From CAYIHX01 sp964363305 (GTDB lineage Bacteria > Bdellovibrionota > UBA1018), in assembly GCA_964363305.1 (NCBI GenBank), contig CAYIHX010000004.1, forward strand, positions 83,032 through 147,031: 64,000 bases of DNA. The letters are read 5' to 3'. This document shows, in pieces, positions 60,952 to 64,000 of the stretch. The notes under the pieces are model-generated. The model did no database searches and was not told the DNA's origin. It worked only from the letters and a program-made list of their open reading frames with translations. Made by a program: the position numbers and the translations under genes. The stretch's first letter is position 1; the number at the start of each line of letters is the position of its first letter.

Positions 60952-63142
60952 TTTCGAGCCTGATGTCGTCAAGTGACACGGAGCGGTTTTCCTGGATGCT
61001 CACCTGAACGACCTTCTCCATCCCTAACACCTCGTTCACGAGACGCACGGTGTAGGTGCCGACCGGGAGTTTTTCGTTATTCAGAGGAGTCTTTTTCGTC
61101 CAAGTCGAGCCGCCGGACTCGAAGATCGCGTCGGCCGAGGGCGTGCTCCTCAGAGTCAAAAATCCAAATCGGCTCGGCTCGAGCACGATATCCGTTTGCC
61201 ACTCCGACATGCTTCCCACCTGTCGAGAGTCGATGACGAACTCCCTGCGGAACGACTTGTAACCCACGCGTTCGACGACCAGTTCGAGCGGAGAGTTCAG
61301 CGGCGCGATCGTCGAAGGATCGTTCAAGGAGACGCTCTTCCCATTGAGCGTCACCGTGCCGGTGCCGCCTGCAGGCGAGATATTCAGTTTCAAACGAACA
61401 GACTGCCCGACCACTGCGACGCCCGCGCCACTCTCCCCCACGGAACTCAAAGGTTGATTCGCTTTCTCAACGGTTTCAGTAGAAATGACTCGATCAGGAA
61501 CGCCGCCGAGCTCGACCGCGACCAAACGCCGCTCGCCTTTCTTCAACGTGAACTCTTGATCGAACTGGCCTTCCACACCGGTGACGCTGACTTGAAAAGT
61601 GGTTCCGACCGGAATGCCCCGGATGGTGGTGGGCAACGAATTCGCGATGGCTTTTCCGTTCACCAAGACCGTGACATTCTTGGCCGAGCCCTGAAGAACG
61701 AGCTGGGCGCCGCCGCCGGAGACAAAATCTTGCACCCAAGAAGAGAGCACCGGCACCTCGTAGCCAAGGTCGGGCCCGAAATAAGCCGCGCCGATGGCCA
61801 TCGCAGCCAGCGCGGCGACGCCTTTCAACAGCCCGCCAAACGAGAAACTCGAGCGCGTCTTTTGTACGGGCTGCTTCTGCGCAACGGGAATCGGCCGCGA
61901 TCCGGCGCCGACCACCGCCCCGCCCCCTCGGGGACGCGAAGCGCTCGCCGATCGCATCGATTCGACCTCGAGGCGGCCTGCGGCTTTTGGAGCCGGTCCC
62001 TCTAACTCGCGACTGCCCGTCGAACGAATGCGGCCCTCGACCACGGTGGTGGTGTCTTCCCGCTTGGGCGGCGGCGGCGCTGACGTATTGCCTTCCAGCT
62101 CAAAGCCGCCGACACCAGTCGGCGTCACATCGGCATGGAGCAACTGCCCCACCTTCTCGCTCAGCTTCTGGATCTTCTTTCGATCTTCGACGATCTCGTT
62201 CTTGAACAGATCGCGCGCGTAGTAGGCGAGGTCACCGGGGTTGAAGTCCGGATTAAAGGCGTAGAGAAATTTATGCAACGTGCGCTGAAGCTCTTCACCT
62301 GTTTGGAATCGCTTGTCCCGCTGCTTGGCCAGCGCCTTGAGCACGATGTAATCGAGCTCCTTCGGAACCTTGGGGTTCAGCGTCGAGGGGGGCTTGATGT
62401 GCGAATTACAATTCTCGATGAGCTTCAGCACGGCGAGGTCGTTGTCGCCGGAGAAGAGTTTTTTTCCGGTGAGTAGCTCCCACATCACGATCCCGAGCGC
62501 GAAGATGTCGCTGCGACCATCGAGGGTCTCGCCATTGATTTGTTCGGGCGAGAGGTAGCTGATCTTGCCTTTGATGACGCCGGCGCGGGTCGACTCGTTG
62601 TTGGTCGCCGCCTTGGCGATCCCGAAGTCGATGACCTTCACGACGCCTTCGTAGGAGATGAGGATGTTCTGCGGACTGATGTCCCGATGCACGATATTCA
62701 GGGGCTCGCCGGTCAGGCGATCTTTGAAGCTGTGCGCGTAGTGGAGGGCGCTGGCCGCCTGCTCGACGATGTGCGCGGCGACGTCGGCCGGAAACGCCTG
62801 CTTGAGCTCGTTGAAGCGCGTGGTGAACTGGCGGAGGTTGCGCCCGTCGATCCACTCCATGGCGATGTAGAGCTGCTGGCTCTCTTCGCCGTAGTCGAAC
62901 ACCTGCACGATGTTGGGATGCGCAAACCGCTGCGTGACCTTGATCTCGCTCTTGAACATCTCCAAGAACTCGCTGTTGGCCCCAAAACCCGCCTGAATGC
63001 GCTTGATGACGAGGAGGCGCCCGCCGCCATCCTCAGAGGCCAGGCGCGCGCGGTAGATCTCCGCCATCCCGCCCTGGGCGATCATGTCGAGGAGGAAGTA
63101 TCTGCCGAATTTCTTAAGGACCTCACTCATCCCTGTACTCAT
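60941..63142 (-). CDS. Ser/Thr protein kinase with PEGA-like C-terminus
   Basis: 733 residues. Hanks-type kinase 12-280: glycine loop IAQGGMAEIYRA, K47 (VIKRI), catalytic VHRDISPQN (D154), DFG 172-174, and SYLSPEQINGE. A Pro/Ser-rich linker, one transmembrane helix (about 430-455) and several PEGA-like periplasmic repeats (LVVERVGYKSFRREFVI, TLRSTPSADAIFES) follow. Kinase in the cytoplasm, PEGA outside, as in the Myxococcus-type receptors. Substrates unknown. Confidence 0.93.
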   Translation of the reverse strand: MSTGMSEVLKKFGRYFLLDMIAQGGMAEIYRARLASEDGGGRLLVIKRIQAGFGANSEFLEMFKSEIKVTQRFAHPNIVQVFDYGEESQQLYIAMEWIDGRNLRQFTTRFNELKQAFPADVAAHIVEQAASALHYAHSFKDRLTGEPLNIVHRDISPQNILISYEGVVKVIDFGIAKAATNNESTRAGVIKGKISYLSPEQINGETLDGRSDIFALGIVMWELLTGKKLFSGDNDLAVLKLIENCNSHIKPPSTLNPKVPKELDYIVLKALAKQRDKRFQTGEELQRTLHKFLYAFNPDFNPGDLAYYARDLFKNEIVEDRKKIQKLSEKVGQLLHADVTPTGVGGFELEGNTSAPPPPKREDTTTVVEGRIRSTGSRELEGPAPKAAGRLEVESMRSASASRPRGGGAVVGAGSRPIPVAQKQPVQKTRSSFSFGGLLKGVAALAAMAIGAAYFGPDLGYEVPVLSSWVQDFVSGGGAQLVLQGSAKNVTVLVNGKAIANSLPTTIRGIPVGTTFQVSVTGVEGQFDQEFTLKKGERRLVAVELGGVPDRVISTETVEKANQPLSSVGESGAGVAVVGQSVRLKLNISPAGGTGTVTLNGKSVSLNDPSTIAPLNSPLELVVERVGYKSFRREFVIDSRQVGSMSEWQTDIVLEPSRFGFLTLRSTPSADAIFESGGSTWTKKTPLNNEKLPVGTYTVRLVNEVLGMEKVVQVSIQENRSVSLDDIRLEIKE

Positions 63143-63335
63143 CGGCGGGGGGAGGGGATTGCCTTACATCCGATTAACGCTGGGCGTGTGGGGATTTTGG
63201 CGGAACCTGGCCGCAATCTCAGAGTACATCGTCTTACCACCTAGGGTTCTAGGATCGCGACCTACAACAGGTGGCCGACGTCCTGGCGGCGCTGGCTCAC
63301 TCCTATTCCCCCTAAAGGGGCGGCTTTTCTGATTC

Positions 63336-64000
63336 TCAACCAAACTCCCAGCGCCCCTCGGCAGCATTGTGAATGCGACAGGTGAGGATAAGGTTCTCTG
63401 CCGTGTGCTCTCCGCCGCGCGCAAACGGCGCGAGATGATGAACCTCGAGCGCGTGCCGAGACTCGCACCGTGCGGGCCCTGGCGCACCGAACTCGCACTG
63501 CCCACGAGCCCGCGCGTAGACGAGGCGCCGAAGCGGCGCGGGGATGTAGCGGGATCGGGGCGGGGCGCTTGCTTCTGAGCGGGGCGTCGAGCTGGGCGCA
63601 AAAGTTGACCCCGAGCGCGGCGCGGGAGAGCTCAGCGCGGGCCGCACTGCGCCACGCGGCGCTGCGGGTGGTACTTCCACAGTTTTAGGGGATGCCGACA
63701 CCGTGAGCTCGCCCAATCCCTTCTTTTTCTTCAGCTGACCCACCCAAACCGCGAGCGCCTTCTTGAGAATCGGCGCCAAGCCCGGGTTGAGATCCGCGTT
63801 GTGCGCGACCAAGCTCTTCGCTTCCTGAATCAGAGCGAGCAGCTCGTCGTCCGCCGTGAAGCGCACCTCTGAAAAAGTTGGTGCGACCGCGCGGATGCGT
63901 TCTTCAGTTCTTCGTCGCTCGGCCAGGGCCGGAGATTTTTCGAGGAGAACCCGCTCGGTCTCGCGCGTTGATCGCCCGGCGAGCGACGTGAGGAGGTCGC
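63336..64000 (-). CDS. HNH endonuclease, 5'-truncated by window end
   Basis: The C-terminal 220 or so residues of a second HNH protein; the frame is open to the window end (starting DLLTSLAGRSTRETERVLLE). Helical N-terminal part, then RGQCEFGAPGPARCESRHAL, EVHHLAPFARGGEHTAENLI and CRIHN. Same type as the gene at 44138-45271. Short, Ala/Pro-rich linker between the halves. The start is outside the window. Confidence 0.87.
   Translation of the reverse strand, partial: DLLTSLAGRSTRETERVLLEKSPALAERRRTEERIRAVAPTFSEVRFTADDELLALIQEAKSLVAHNADLNPGLAPILKKALAVWVGQLKKKKGLGELTVSASPKTVEVPPAAPRGAVRPALSSPAPRSGSTFAPSSTPRSEASAPPRSRYIPAPLRRLVYARARGQCEFGAPGPARCESRHALEVHHLAPFARGGEHTAENLILTCRIHNAAEGRWEFG

Noticed and set aside
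1..64000. Prophage, integrative element or tRNA-linked island
   Set aside because: No integrase, phage structural genes, att-like repeats or tRNA found; the RAYT, HNH and DUF4143 genes are isolated.

Overview
The window looks like a piece of a Bdellovibrionota (Bdellovibrio-like, formerly deltaproteobacterial) chromosome in a draft assembly; a run of exactly 100 Ns at 45472-45571 marks a scaffold gap. The assignment is inferred from gene content: a TIGR02147-family regulator, a secreted protein with the GNGG...LDLFEA N-terminus common in that phylum, two HNH endonucleases of the type abundant there, many lipoproteins and outer-membrane barrels, two NtrC-type two-component systems, and LpoB next to a COG3014 protein. 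DNA is GC-rich and gene-dense. I found no tRNA, rRNA, CRISPR or prophage.

Layout. 1-7.5 kb (mostly minus): SUMF1-like secreted protein and TIGR02147 regulator; a frameshifted nuclease-like gene coupled to a small partner; a barrel protein; a kinase/NtrC-regulator/Nudix operon. 7.5-15.2 kb: EpmA-like ligase, secreted and membrane proteins of unknown function, topA, and a RAYT transposase followed by two 47-nt REP-like palindromes. 15.3-23.9 kb: YceI, a second kinase/NtrC pair, glutamate dehydrogenase, a phospholipase C/P1-nuclease-like protein, D-Ala-D-Ala ligase. 24.3-34.2 kb: a LysM membrane protein, two tandem paralogues of an unrecognised family, then an HPr-like protein beside a PPDK-like enzyme that has lost its ATP site. 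34.2-45.3 kb: AAA/DUF4143 ATPase, nrdAB with probable NrdR boxes, LamG-type lipoprotein, degenerate GGDEF protein, HNH gene. 45.4-47.5 kb: a 26-bp tandem repeat array and the LpoB locus. 47.6-55.8 kb: a plus-strand cluster of two ArsA/Get3-like ATPases, a TPR protein, glutamate-cysteine ligase, cystathionine beta-synthase, a YkgJ protein and a cystathionine gamma-lyase/synthase. 56-64 kb: PP2C/SpoIIE phosphatase with an outer-membrane barrel, HD-GYP, OmpR regulator, O-antigen-ligase-like protein, Ser/Thr kinase with PEGA repeats, and a truncated HNH gene.

How the genes may work together. The strongest candidate for an undescribed system is the 30445-34182 pair. The PPDK-like protein keeps the phosphohistidine (H456) and the PEP-binding domain, but the ATP-grasp residues are replaced; its neighbour carries an HPr fold with the active histidine (H247). 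I infer a PEP-driven phosphorelay resembling PTS enzyme I/HPr. The upstream tandem paralogues and the LysM gene, as well as this pair and the barrel/PP2C operon, are preceded by sigma-28-like promoters (T[A/C]AA-N15/16-[G/A][C/T]CGATA), suggesting a shared motility-type regulon. Separately, the 47.6-55.8 kb cluster joins reverse transsulfuration (Cbs plus Cgl) to the first step of glutathione synthesis.
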